Assembly (NCBI GenBank): GCA_003864495.1
Contig: ML133504.1
Location: 121,284-185,283, forward strand
Source: Nemopilema nomurai
Taxonomy: Eukaryota > Cnidaria > Scyphozoa > Rhizostomeae > Rhizostomatidae
Direction of reading: 5' to 3'
Length of the DNA stretch: 64,000 nucleotides
A model generated the notes under the pieces. That model was given only the letters and a program-made list of their open reading frames with translations, was not told the origin of the DNA and did not search any database. The translations under genes were made by a program, and so were the position numbers. This document shows, piece after piece, positions 22,318-34,600 of the stretch; the first letter of the stretch is position 1; each line of letters opens with the position of its first letter.

Positions 22318-22615
22318 ATGACAAAGTTGGAAATGAAGCTAAATTTTATTTTAATTTTGATCGCTTTTGAAGTATCTGCGGTCTCTGCAGAGAACCCTCC
22401 GTGCAAACAGTATTTGCCGACGTCAAACCCAGTCGGGGTTAAAGTTGACTACAGTTCAAGTACTCCGAAAGTTACCTTTCCATCGACAACAAGGGATGCA
22501 AAAGCTGTTTCAGCAATCAAAACTAAATACGATGCTAAAGGACTGGATGCATTCTTTAGCCTCGCTGAATCATTCATGAATACAGTGCAGAAAAAAGAGA
22601 TTCCGGACATAAGAG
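22318..22615 (+). CDS. PROM1-like: Prominin exon 1 (signal peptide, N-terminal domain)
   Basis: It encodes the hydrophobic leader (LNFILILIAFEVSAVSA) and the start of the extracellular N-terminus, ENPPCKQYLP. The donor is GAG|GTAAGA and the exon ends in phase 1. A second methionine at 22333 could also serve as the start. Confidence 0.85.
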
Positions 22616-25600
22616 GTAAGAGCTATTTCTTGATTTTCCTGTCAGTACCTAGGCCGGGTGAATTTCCTGAGAACACGGAAACTCGTCACGACAGAAAAGT
22701 GCTAGATATGAATGGTTTGTTTGAGAGGCGCACCCTTTAAGGCACGCAGAAGCAATATTGAGCGTTATCTGTTTATTTCGAGCTTTTTCAGCTCCTGATG
22801 GGTGTTTTTGTAATGCAGTTGCCAAGACTACTAATTTCAGCTCTGGCGCCTGTACACGACACTGTTGGGAAGGCGACAAAATAAGATATTGATTCTGTAT
22901 GAGTCCTTTGCGAGTGAGTTCAGGTTTCTTGGTTGGCCTTTTTCTGATCACCGGGGACTCATATATAATTGAATATATAACGACTGTATAATATATTCTA
23001 TTTGAATACTATATATATGAGTATTTGTATTTTAAATATTTAAGACATATTATTTGATCGAATGAGAAAATGAAAGTCAAAATTTTTACTATTAGGACAG
23101 CACAGACAACTAGTAAGGGGTTGCCAAAATTTTCTTTATGAAGTGGAATAAGCATTATTTTTCAGCTCAAAGAGTTATTATTTGGTTATGGAAAAAATTA
23201 AACGATATGGAAATTGCCAGGATTATTCAAAAAGGCATTGGTCAGCAACTTGTGGAAATTTATAAATTCATCTTGTTAAATGTTAGAAAATCAACCTTTA
23301 AGACCAAGTGTTTCTTAACTGAAACAAAAAAGGTATTGAGCAAAAATGTGTCAAACAGAATGTTATTGTAGAGTGTACTTTTAAATTGTTTTGATGGAAA
23401 AAAGTTAAATGAAAGGCTTTTAGAGCTGAAATGCCTCAAGATAGCAAATGATAGCACAGTTAAATTGACACCAAAACAGTTAAGCTAACAACAAAGAAAT
23501 TTTGCAACTTAGCTTTTTGTTAACTAAATCATTTCGGGTCTTTGCCTGTTGTGATGTGAGAACAGTTGCAAGCAATTGACTGTCTTGAATGTTGGATCAT
23601 GAATGGAAGTTTGCCTAACCAAAACCAGGCTCAACCCGTTAAAGCAGAATTCAAGCAATTAATCTGAATTTTTTAAACTGGTGGTCTGGCTGCCTATGCT
23701 TCATAAAAATGCCCTTCTTTATCCTGGCAGGCCTTTTGTTTGACATCAGCAAGTGATCTCATCATTGTTCATGCAAACCTGTATGTGCAAGCTTTTATTT
23801 GGTAAAGAAAATCGTCAGTTCAGTGAAGTTTCAGTCTGTGTTATTGAGAAATTAATTTCATTTTTCATCAAATTTTCTGCACTTTGACCTGCACTATCAA
23901 ATCATCTGTATTGTTTAGATGCCAAACGTTTTGATTATTCTTGCTCATAAGATATGTTCACCAATCATTTCCCTTGCTTGTATGCTTGATTGGTGTAAGC
24001 TTAATCTTACCTAAAGGCCTAAGAAGGCTATAGATGCCATCATTGGTATTTGACATCCTTTTCAAAAAGGTGTGAAGGAGTATAGTGTTGATGGGTTTAA
24101 GTGAAGGAGCAGATATTGATATTGACAGTTTAAAAGATTGGTAGTTACACTCCTTTAAATTCCCTTGTAAATCTTCACATCATCTAATATTTTCTTTGTA
24201 TGATGTATATGTCCAGGAATATTGGTTAAAATCGTTGCGGATCAGTGGCTACAACAGCTATTGTTTTTTGTTTGTTGAAAACAGCCACACTGCATTTTTC
24301 AATTTTTCTCATTTAAATATAAAACCCTTGCGGGACTCATTCATAAAATATGTTATGCTGTTTAAAAGGAAAATTCCAGTTACAAGTATGTTTTCATTAA
24401 CAATTCAGAACCACAAAAGGCTTCAATCAGACTGGATGCCATAATAAGCTTGCTAGTCACAGCTTTAAACAATTTACTATAGGTAACACCATAGGTGTTT
24501 GGGTTAACAAATTTTGTCAACAGATATTGACAACTAATTGTTTATCCAAACTTTTAGTCTCCAAAAGATAGTCACAAGCCTAAGCAGCAGGGAACACAAA
24601 TTTGGATTTTTTCTCATCTTACTTGAATAAACTTTCAACCAAATATTAGTATGGATAAAAGGTATAGGTATGGGTAGAAGTTTCAGAAGTAATGTAAATC
24701 AGAGATGGCAGTGATGTTACGGTCAATGTACTTGTGATATCTACACCAACACTGTAAGACACACCCATCTATAATGTGTAGACAGAGAGAGAACTGTTTG
24801 CTTTCAAATAACTGATCACTAAAAATACCTTCTCTGCGATGCTTCCTTTGTTGTTCAGTTATCCCCAGATCCATGAAATTACATGATTCCCATATAGATC
24901 TCTTCTGGAGATAAAGGTTTAACATGTAAGTATCATTAATTGATCCAAGGTTGTTGCTAGCTTTGCTGAGTTGAACATAAGCTTTTGTTCCTTTGCTTTT
25001 GTAGACAGTCAAGGTAACATTGTATTTGACAAAGAAATTGATGCCCTGAAAAGCAGAAAGGGGAAGGTACCAGTGTTAATAGTCTATCATTGAATTTATT
25101 AAATTGTTGTAACAGTGACTGATTGATTTGCTAGTTGATTGATTGATTGACTGACTGATTGACTGACTGATTGACTGGCTGATTGATTGACTGATTGATT
25201 GGGCAAATGATTAGAGACATTCAGAATTTGTTTGTCTTCTTAAGCCAACCGCACAGGGCATACTTTTGTCTTTGAAAGGCAAAGATTTTTGTCTTAGGGG
25301 TCTCCGCATATGACTAATTTTTGTCTCTGAAGCACAGATTTTTTAACAATGGGGAACTAGGTAGCAGACAAAGGGGACTGGGCAAAATGGCCTCTAGAGG
25401 AAAACGAAGAAACTTACAGCATTAACAGCATTATATATCTTGCTAAAATGCAGAAGACGTCGCCATCATAACATAAAAATTTGGTTGAGGCCTTGGATAG
25501 GGAGAAGAAGGGAGAAAGGGGTTTTTGAAAACCTTGTCAACAAGAGGGGTTTTTGGACAACAAGAGTGTTTTAAAAGACAAGTGCACACAGCAGATTTCT

Positions 25601-28600
25601 GTCTTTGGAAGGCAGAAGACAAAGTTTGCTGTGTGTGGTGGGTTTAATTATAAGAGCGCAAAGATATGTCATTTTGCTGTCTTGCCGAGTTGTGGGTCTT
25701 TTGTATGTTTAGAACATTTATATATACAGAGTTAAAAATAAACATTGATGACACAAAAATTGAAATTTTTTAACCCACCACCTCAGATTTTGATGATTTT
25801 TAATACAAATGTTGACAACTATGACATGATCATAAGCTAAAAATTTCATCTTCATACCTTCTACTATTGCAAAGCTAGACGGGTTTGAAATTCTGGTATT
25901 TTCGGCACATTTGTCCATGATCTGCCATTTTGAATTTTTGCTATTATTTACATGAATTAAAACCAAGGAAGATATGATGCATTTCAAATGAAAATAAACC
26001 AGAAATGCCAATCAACTATGAAGATCTCAAAAACATGATCAGTAATTTCCAGACACCAACAAAGGTCATTCTAAATAAAGAAAAAGAAGGGTAGGTTGTT
26101 GCGATGGCAACGACCTCTGCGGATAATAGTGTGAATTTCATCATGTTGCTTAAGTTGGAATGATTTGAGTTTCTTAATTTGACTAGATTACTAATTGAAC
26201 TAACTGTGAGTCTGTTTTTTTCCTTTATTAAAATATGACATACTATAAGTTGCTCTTAATTGGCATTTTTGTGCCACCGTCGAAGTAACATACACTACCG
26301 TTCAAAAAGTCTTGAGACATCTGGCGAATAAAAACAATTTAAGGCGATCAAAAAATGTATATCTTTTGAAGCACTCCTACTATCTTTCATAAAGCTTTAT
26401 GCAACGATTCTAAATGCAAACATGACTCACTTGAACTGGCCATAGATTAAAACAAGATTATATGGGTTACCTGATTTTATCAGTGCTCCCTCCCACCAAT
26501 AATTACGATTTTGCGAAACTCAGCTTAAAAGATAAATCCGTAAATTTTTCATGTTTGTGAAAAAATTTTCATGTTAAAAAATTTTTCATCATAATTTGGG
26601 GTCCTCTTTCAGGCCGAGGCCCTGGGCAAATTGCCCCTGATTGTCGTACTTAATAAGAGAGGATCAAATTAAGGTTTTTTAATGCTTTTATGATAAGATT
26701 CTTTCAAAACTTGAATCATCCAAAGACTTTTGAATGGTAGTGTATTTTCTCTCTCTTTTAGGCAATAAGTGTTCTCTAAAAATGGATTTTTGTGCATCAT
26801 TTAGGCTTTGCTTCAACATCTTAAGAATACTAAACTTTTCAGTTATTTGACAAATAACATCAAGATCTACATAGTGCCTACACTTCTGTTTTGAGAGCAT
26901 CATTTGGTTCAAAGGTGTATTGCTTTCCAGTCATTGTTTATGTTTTTAGCGGTTGTACCTTTTTAAGAATGTTTGATGTTGGCACCCAACATATGTCACC
27001 ACGCCTCGTTGCCCCCATAAATGATACACTTGGCAAATGTGGATGCAACAATTTCACCACAACATCTCGGTTTTCTATACTAACTTCAATAGTCACTCCA
27101 AACCAGCAATATTTATCATACCTGCACACACTATAGTCCCCAATTGAAAAGTTAGAGCAAGACCCATCTTTTGAAGTGGAGAGGGAGTTGTTACATGAAT
27201 TACTGACTACTCTTGATGTTACACCCATGAAAGTGCATTCTTTGCCAAAATAATCAAAACTTGAATGAGGGAAAAGAACGTTGTGACAAATAAATGAAGC
27301 TGCTTCAAAGAAGGTTGTGGCAATTCTAAATGTGGAACCAGATGATTTAGAGGAATCTGATAAAGGAAAACACGCAGATGGAGGAATTTATCCAGAAAGC
27401 CATCAACTGAGACTATCTTTTCAGCCTGATTAAAGACAAATTTGAGGTTTCATGTCACTGAAAGTCTAAGTTCTAACACTGACTCCTAAATCTTGGTCAA
27501 TATGTAAGGCATCAGAGGTATTTCAAGTACCTGTTTGCATGATCAGGAAGGCAAGTGCAATAAGAGAAGAGAAAGGGATTCTTGGTATGCCAGACAAAGT
27601 GACTGGGAAAAAATTCAAGAAGAGTTGTTAAATGCTGTTTAATCATTTTACTGTAGCAATAAAAACAGCTACAGTAAAGAAAGATTTTGTGAGTCTTAGA
27701 CAAAAAAGATGCTTGCAAAGATGACCTCTCTTTTGTAACATAAAAGATCTATATTCTCTGTTCATGTCTGAAAATCCTTGTTCCTGTATTGGGTTTTCAA
27801 AGTTTGTGGCCAAAATAGTGCATCCCAGTTGGCCTCAAAAGGCACATTGTGTGTGTATCTGCACTTCCCATCAAAATCCGAAGCTTCTTCTTGATGCTGC
27901 AAATTTAGGACACCAGTACCACAACCTGATTGATATGGTAGTCTGGGACAGGACTTATGATTCACAGATGTGCACAATGTCATGGAATTGGAAATGTTGA
28001 AGATTGCTTAATATGCAATATCTTCACAAAATGGACAGCATTTGAAGAAGGCAAGGAGGTTGAAGATGTTACTGGTTTTACTGAAGATTCAGTCACTATC
28101 CAGCAGTGCACAAGGGCAATGCACAAGTCATTGGATCAACATCACTTTGCTTTTTATCCAATGACCTGGAACATGATGTGCATTTTGTATATAATGTGTT
28201 GAAAGGCACTGCACATCATATCAAGGAAATGATTTTCACAGACATGAAAGTTGCCAGCCAGTTTAAGAACTGTAAGAATTTCTTGAACTTGTGTAACAAT
28301 AAGGAAGACTTTGTAATGAACTGTCAATGGAATTTTGTTGCCACCAGTCATGGTAAATCCCCATATGATGGGATTGGAGATACTGTTTTAAGTGCTTGGC
28401 TGATCAAGCCAGCCTGAAACGACCAATGTCTAACCAAATAACTTCCGTGGTGACATATGTTGGGTGCCAACATCAAACATTCTTAAAAAGGTACAACCAC
28501 TAAAAACATAAACAATGACTGGAAGGCAATACACCTTTGAACCAAATGATGCTCTCAAAACAGAAGTGTAGGCACTATGTAGATCTTGATGTTATTTGTC

Positions 28601-31600
28601 AAATAACTGAAAGGTTTAGTGGACTGATATCATTTGGTATTCAATAAATATAACCTCTTTTAATCATATATTCTTAAGATGTTGAAGCAAGCCTAAATGA
28701 TGCACAAAAATCCATTTTTAGATTTAGGGAACACTTATTGCCTAAAAGAGAGAGAAAATATGTTACTTCGACGGTGGCACAAAAATGCCAATTAAGAGCA
28801 ACTTATAGTATGTCATATTTTAATAAAGGAAAAACACACTTACAGTTAGTTCATTTAGTAATCTAGTCAAATTAAGAAACTCAAATCATTCCAACTTAAG
28901 CAACATGATGAAATTCACACTATTATCCGCAGAGGTTGTTGCCATCGCAACAACCTACCCTTCTTTTTCTTTATTTAGAATGACCTTTGTTGGTGTCTGG
29001 AAATTACTGATCATGTTTTTGAGATCTTCATAGTTGATTGGCAATTCTGGTTTATTTTCATTTGAAATGCATCATATCTTCCTTGGTTTTAATTCATGTA
29101 AATAATAGCAAAAATTCAAAATGGCAGATCATGGACAAATGTGCCGAAAATACCAGAATTTCAAACCTGTCTAACTTTGCAATAGTAGAAGGTATGAAGA
29201 TGAAATTTCCAGCTTATGCACATGTCATAGTTGTCAACATTTGTGCCAAAAATCATCCAAATCTGAGGTGGTGGGTTATGTGGCTGTTTCATTCTGAAAG
29301 TTATTTTCAAGCTGAACATCATGAATATCACTAATTTGTCTTCTTTTTTGACATCATAGTTGTATGATTTTGCGTTGCCAATTGTGGTGTGCTGTGCCAT
29401 TGGAATCATATTTGCACTGCTTATGCCATTGGTTGGATCCTGTTTCTGCTGCTGCAGGCTTTGTGGCAAATGCGGAGGTGACATGGTACAGGATGACAAG
29501 GAAGCAAAAGCCCATTTTAAATGCTGCATATTTGCTGTCATCCTATTTGTCATCACTGTCTTCATTATGTAAGTTGTGACTTTCTTGCTTCTTTAGCTTT
29601 GGTAAAGATCCCGACAGTGGATAAAATGGTTCAGTCAGCCAGGAATTTGTGATGTTCAGCTGTGATTTTGGATGCTTTTGCTTTTGATTTTGCATATAAT
29701 CCAGTAGATCTATCTGACAGACATATAATTCAGTAGATCTATCTGACAGATAAGGTTATCCTACTTTTTCCTAAATGTCTTTTTCCCTTGGTAAATATTG
29801 GGCAGTCTGCAGTTTATAGTTCATTCCAGGCACATTTTTCGTACTTAGACATGAACACTTATATTTTGCAAGGAAAAGCTGTTGTAGGGTTGTACCCTTG
29901 ACTTTTTGACTTTCTCTGTAGCTAAGTTGTTTTGAACGAACTATTCTTCATTGCTTGCTTTCTGTTTGTACTAACTGCTAATCTTGTGTGCCTTTTCTCT
30001 CAATCAGGACTGGAGTTCTTATCATGTTTGTTACAAATAGCAACCTGAAAAATCAGGTTGCAGGTACAGGCAAGGTATATGATAATGCCCTGGATGAAGC
30101 CTTTGCTTATTTAGGCACTGTTAGAAAGGTACAGTCATTTTTTCAAATTTTACTTTTAAGTTTATTGGCTATAGAACCTTGGAAGCGGCTATTGTGTTTG
30201 TGATGTTAAATGTCACAACTGGGTAACTATTTTTGTCACATTTTTCAGGCAATGCTGGGAATAAAATGATAGTGGTGCGATGAATCGCACTCCTTGCGGT
30301 GCCTAGGCGTGCAATGTTGTGCAAGTACTTAATAGCATAGAAAGCTGTATATTGAGTTGAGAACTTAACTTAATCATATAAAAACATAAGACAAGGCTAG
30401 TCCAATTGATACATTTTTTTTAAACAAGCTTTAGAATTGTCAAATCCAACATATTAAGAGGACCATATTAACAATGTTGGATCACTTGACCACCTCATCC
30501 AACATTGTTGGCTCTGCGCAACGTGTTACAACATTCGTGTAAAGGATCAGTTTATACTTTCAGCCTCTGACTTGAAAGCGACGCAGGCGTTAATCTCCTC
30601 TTTGAACTTCCTACGGAGAAATATTTTTCTCGGAGACAAGGATTCGCAAAGCGCGTCGAGCAAACTGAGTTTTTATCAGCGTTCTGGAGGCAGAACCAAG
30701 TTCTTGGGATGTTACGGCCAGTCTATATACTTATCGGAAGGGGATAAAACAGAATTTTGGAGAGTCTAGTCGATAAATTGAAAGGTCTAATTGATAGCAC
30801 CTATCTGCGCTCGTCTTTGTGCCTACGAAAGTTTTTCCTTTCGTTTTGAAGTTCTCTTTTTTCGTTTTGACACCACGGCAATAACTAGAGCGCCTTCTGT
30901 GTCACCAGCATCGTAAAATGAAGAAAAATAATACTTAGTCGTCAGTTTTGACTCATTGTGTGAACGGGTACATTGATAAGCCAAAGATGACAAATAAAGT
31001 CCGTCCGTTAAAGCTGATCAGTTTTAACTGACCGCGTATTTCAGCCTTGAAACACGGAAAACGGAAACCAGCATATCACAACAACTTTCTCTATGAAGTT
31101 CAAGCTTGTCGTATTTTGCGTTAAAGGTCGAAAAAGCGGTGACTATCCAGCTTCTTAAGGAAATTATGATATTCTCAAAACTTCGTTGTGGTATGATAAA
31201 AGCACAACATTGAGCAGTATTGATCACTCTAGAATGAAGTGTTCAGATTATTTGTGGCGTGCGATGGAATGCACTGCTGAGCAATGGATGGCGTGTGCCA
31301 AGGCGTGGGCGTGCGATCGCACGCCATTCCCAGCATTGACTGTTTTTCTATTTTGAAAATTTTTAAATTTAATGGCGTCTGTCATGACAAATGCAGCTGT
31401 CCCATGTTTTTAAGTATCCAAGTTAGCTCAGAACTATTGAGTTGAAAGTGCTTTGCTGTTTTTTAGGAAATGAAAGAGATAACGATTAACAAAACGGATT
31501 GTCTTTATCATGGGTTGATTGTTCCCGATATTAGTGACACTGGTGTTCGAACTCTTGTGGGAGAACCATTGAAAAAGATGCTGGAGCCACACATATTTGG

Positions 31601-34600
31601 TGCCCTTACAGCAGTCAAATCTGCATCTGAGAGTAAGTTTATTTTTATGTAAAGCCTGGTTTTAACATATCGTGCAGTCTTTGTAATATAAAACTAGGCC
31701 GCGTGCGGCATTTTCCACGCCTTGATTACTGTGCGATGGCGTGCGATGCGAACCGCTTTTTATCGGTTGTTTCTCATCCCTGTTGTCAAGAACTGGGTGC
31801 TGCGTTCAAGGAGACCTTTTGTGTTGTAAACTGAACGGAAACCAAGGAAATTGACGAAGAAACTGTTCTTGTTTTTTGTAAAGATGTTAAATTTAATTAG
31901 TCACTTAAAGAAATCTGGATTGAAAAAATTCTATTACCCGTCGAGAAATTGCCTTGCAGCGTCACTGACTTCAGTACCATCGTTAACGTAGCGGATATTT
32001 TGGCGGATATTCATGAAAAATATCTTACATTTGATCGATATTCCTTTGGAATTGAGCTAACATTGAGCGATCTGTTGTATTAACTGCTAAGCGATCTTTT
32101 TGACGCTGTTGTTAAAGCCCATATGGGAGTACTTTAACTATATTAGAATTGCCGTTGGCGACTTTGAGTTACCGCTGCTTTGAAAATCGTCGAAACATAA
32201 GCAATTTTTTAAAAAAAACTTGCCATGAATAGCACGCCTTGCGATCGCACGCCTCATATTACAAAGACTGAGAATCGTTATTGGTGATGAGTGCCAATGG
32301 CTGCAGATAAAGACCAGCTAGAGGTAAACTTGTGACCAGCAAGACAGCTCGCAACATGAGAGATCACCGAGTGTTGTACTCTATGGATAAGTGTTGAACC
32401 AAAACACCTGTTAGCGCACCTTAACCCACAGTGAGCCAATATCATCTTATTCGTCTGTATGAATATGATTACCAGAGATTTTCAAATTATCTGTGTTGAA
32501 AATCATAGTCGTCTAGGCTAACACTAGGGTGTTACTAAAGAGACTTCCATTAAAGCTCTATAAAGCCCTAGGGGACTTATTTTTCAGTCTTAGGGGGGGG
32601 CCTTGGTAGAGAGGGGAGCTTATTAAAACCCCAAATAAAAATAAACTGCCTTATGTCCATCGCAAAGGCTGTTAGAGACAATAGAAACACATTTGGGGAA
32701 GAAAGCCATGTACTTATTTTAAACAAGAAATTGGAAGTATTAAAAATAAGAACCTTATAAGCTATATTAATCATTATCACTTAATCACTAAAAACCACTA
32801 CCAGTTAATCATTATCACTTAATCACTAAACATTATAATGATCACTTAACTCTCACATTTAGCGCTTTTTGACATCTCTGGCTAACGAGGGGGGCTAGTA
32901 GAGAGGGGGCTTATTTCAGATTTGTGCTTGATAAGGGGGCTTAAAAGAAAAGGGGGCTTAAAAAAGGGGGGCTTAAAAGAAAAAGGGGGCTTTCACTTTA
33001 TTTTGCTGTGAGGTTTATCGGTCGCTGGCTGGAGCTATTATGCAGAGTAGCTGTTCTAGTGACATTTCACCGCTGAACACACTGCACAGAATTCTTAGTA
33101 GCAGTTAACTTGCAGTCAGTGCTACGCCCACGATTTTTATTTTTGTACAGTTGTTTCCCTACAAATGGAGCCAAAAGTATCAACTTTAATATTTTTGGCA
33201 GTAATTAAGATCAATTGCATGTCGGTCTGTGTAAATGAAAGTGACATTATTTAGGTAAATTGATGGACCAATTTGTCTGTTTGCTCATAGATAAATTGGT
33301 GGACCAGTTTGCTTTGGAAAAGCCCTTTTTCATGTGTGAGATACCTCTAATTTCTGTTTCAGATGTCACTGCAATGAAGAATGCTTTGGATGTTGTATCC
33401 AACACAACGGCAGACTTAAAGTCTTCTGCGTCTAAGCTTGGGAATGAGCTCAAGCTAGTTACAAGTGATTTGGAGCGTATTAAAGCTGACTGTACCCATT
33501 CAAGGCTTCACTGTAGTAACATTGACACCAGTGGTTTGAAGCAAGAAGCTAATTTCACAAGCCTTCCAAATGTTGACAATGAACTTTCCAACATACGTAA
33601 CATCATGAATGCAGGCTTTTCTGATGCAGTTATAGAGGTACACACTAATTGAGCTGTATCATGTTTTGTGTGTTTGTTCGGTTTCAAATTTTTGCTATTC
33701 TTCAAAGGGTATGCTGTCGTCCCAAAGATGGCGTTCACATTTAAATCTTCATATTATTTCTGATCTGTCCCAATTCATCTACCCACTCTTCTTTCTAGGC
33801 GGAGGCAGTTTTCAATGACATACCAAGTACGGTTGTTGCCAAAGCTAATAGCACCCTGAAAGGTGAGTGTTATTTGTCAAGTTACTCGCTGCTTTTGAAA
33901 TTGAGTGAGCCAGTTTTTCCTTAACAGTCACATAGAAATAATTTGTTTTTCCACAGTTTGCAGCTGTTGCAAATGCGAAATTGGTTTTTATAGTAATACA
34001 GGCAGTCAGCTTTGTGGTATGATGCGGCATGTAAGCGGTGCTATCACCAATTTAGCTGCTTATGGCCTTCTTACTGCCTACTTACGTTTTGCTTGCTTGA
34101 TAATTGCTTACTGCTTGTGTATTGTTTTCTTACTGCCTTCATCAGCTGTGTTTCATGTGGAGACGTGCAGTGAATACAAGTAACTAAGTGAATGTTGTTT
34201 TAGATGTAAGAAAGTTAGCAGCAGATGCCAAATCGAATATTGTCAACTCTACTGACAGCATTTACAAAGAGATTGATGTGAGTTTTTTAAAATTGATTTA
34301 TCAAAAGTGTAGGTAGAGCTGCATTATTGGTTGCTGCATTATTTCTTGAGGGTCATTTTTATGGTTGCTTTTTATTGATAGAGCCCTTTAGACTGTCCAT
34401 TGATGCTCTATAAGATAAGCAACAAGTCTCACTTTACTTGTTACTTTGCTGTTCATTGTATGACCGAGTAGACTGTCACTCTCTATTTTGTGCCATCTCA
34501 CTGTCTCATGTATATGTGAGTGCCTTGACATAAATTCTGTATATCCTTGACTAAGCTTCATCCTTTTTTAGAAAATCTTGAATGACAGAGCTACATATGA

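Larger units (their letters stand above)
25774..29275. mobile_element. 3.5-kb transposon with inverted arms of about 0.8 kb
   Basis: The left arm (25774-27004, less a nested 450-bp element) matches the reverse complement of the right arm (28443-29275). The outer ends read CCCACCACCTCAGATTT with TTAA just outside on the left and TTAT on the right, which suggests a TTA(A) target. The right arm has about 50 extra bases near 28622. The 1.4-kb centre holds a degraded transposase-like frame. The element fills most of prominin intron 2 and ends 84 bases before exon 3. The superfamily is unclear; the TTAA-like flank would fit Kolobok or piggyBac groups, but this is inference. Confidence 0.85.

Noticed and set aside
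23138..23371. Plus-strand open frame in prominin intron 1
   Set aside because: No homology and only weak splice sites; exon 2 at 25005-25066 satisfies the phase constraint much better.
25718..26011. Matching open frames at 25718-26011 (minus) and 29038-29334 (plus)
   Set aside because: They are the same stretch of the two inverted arms of the 3.5-kb element. Their presence in both is due to the repeat and is not evidence of coding.
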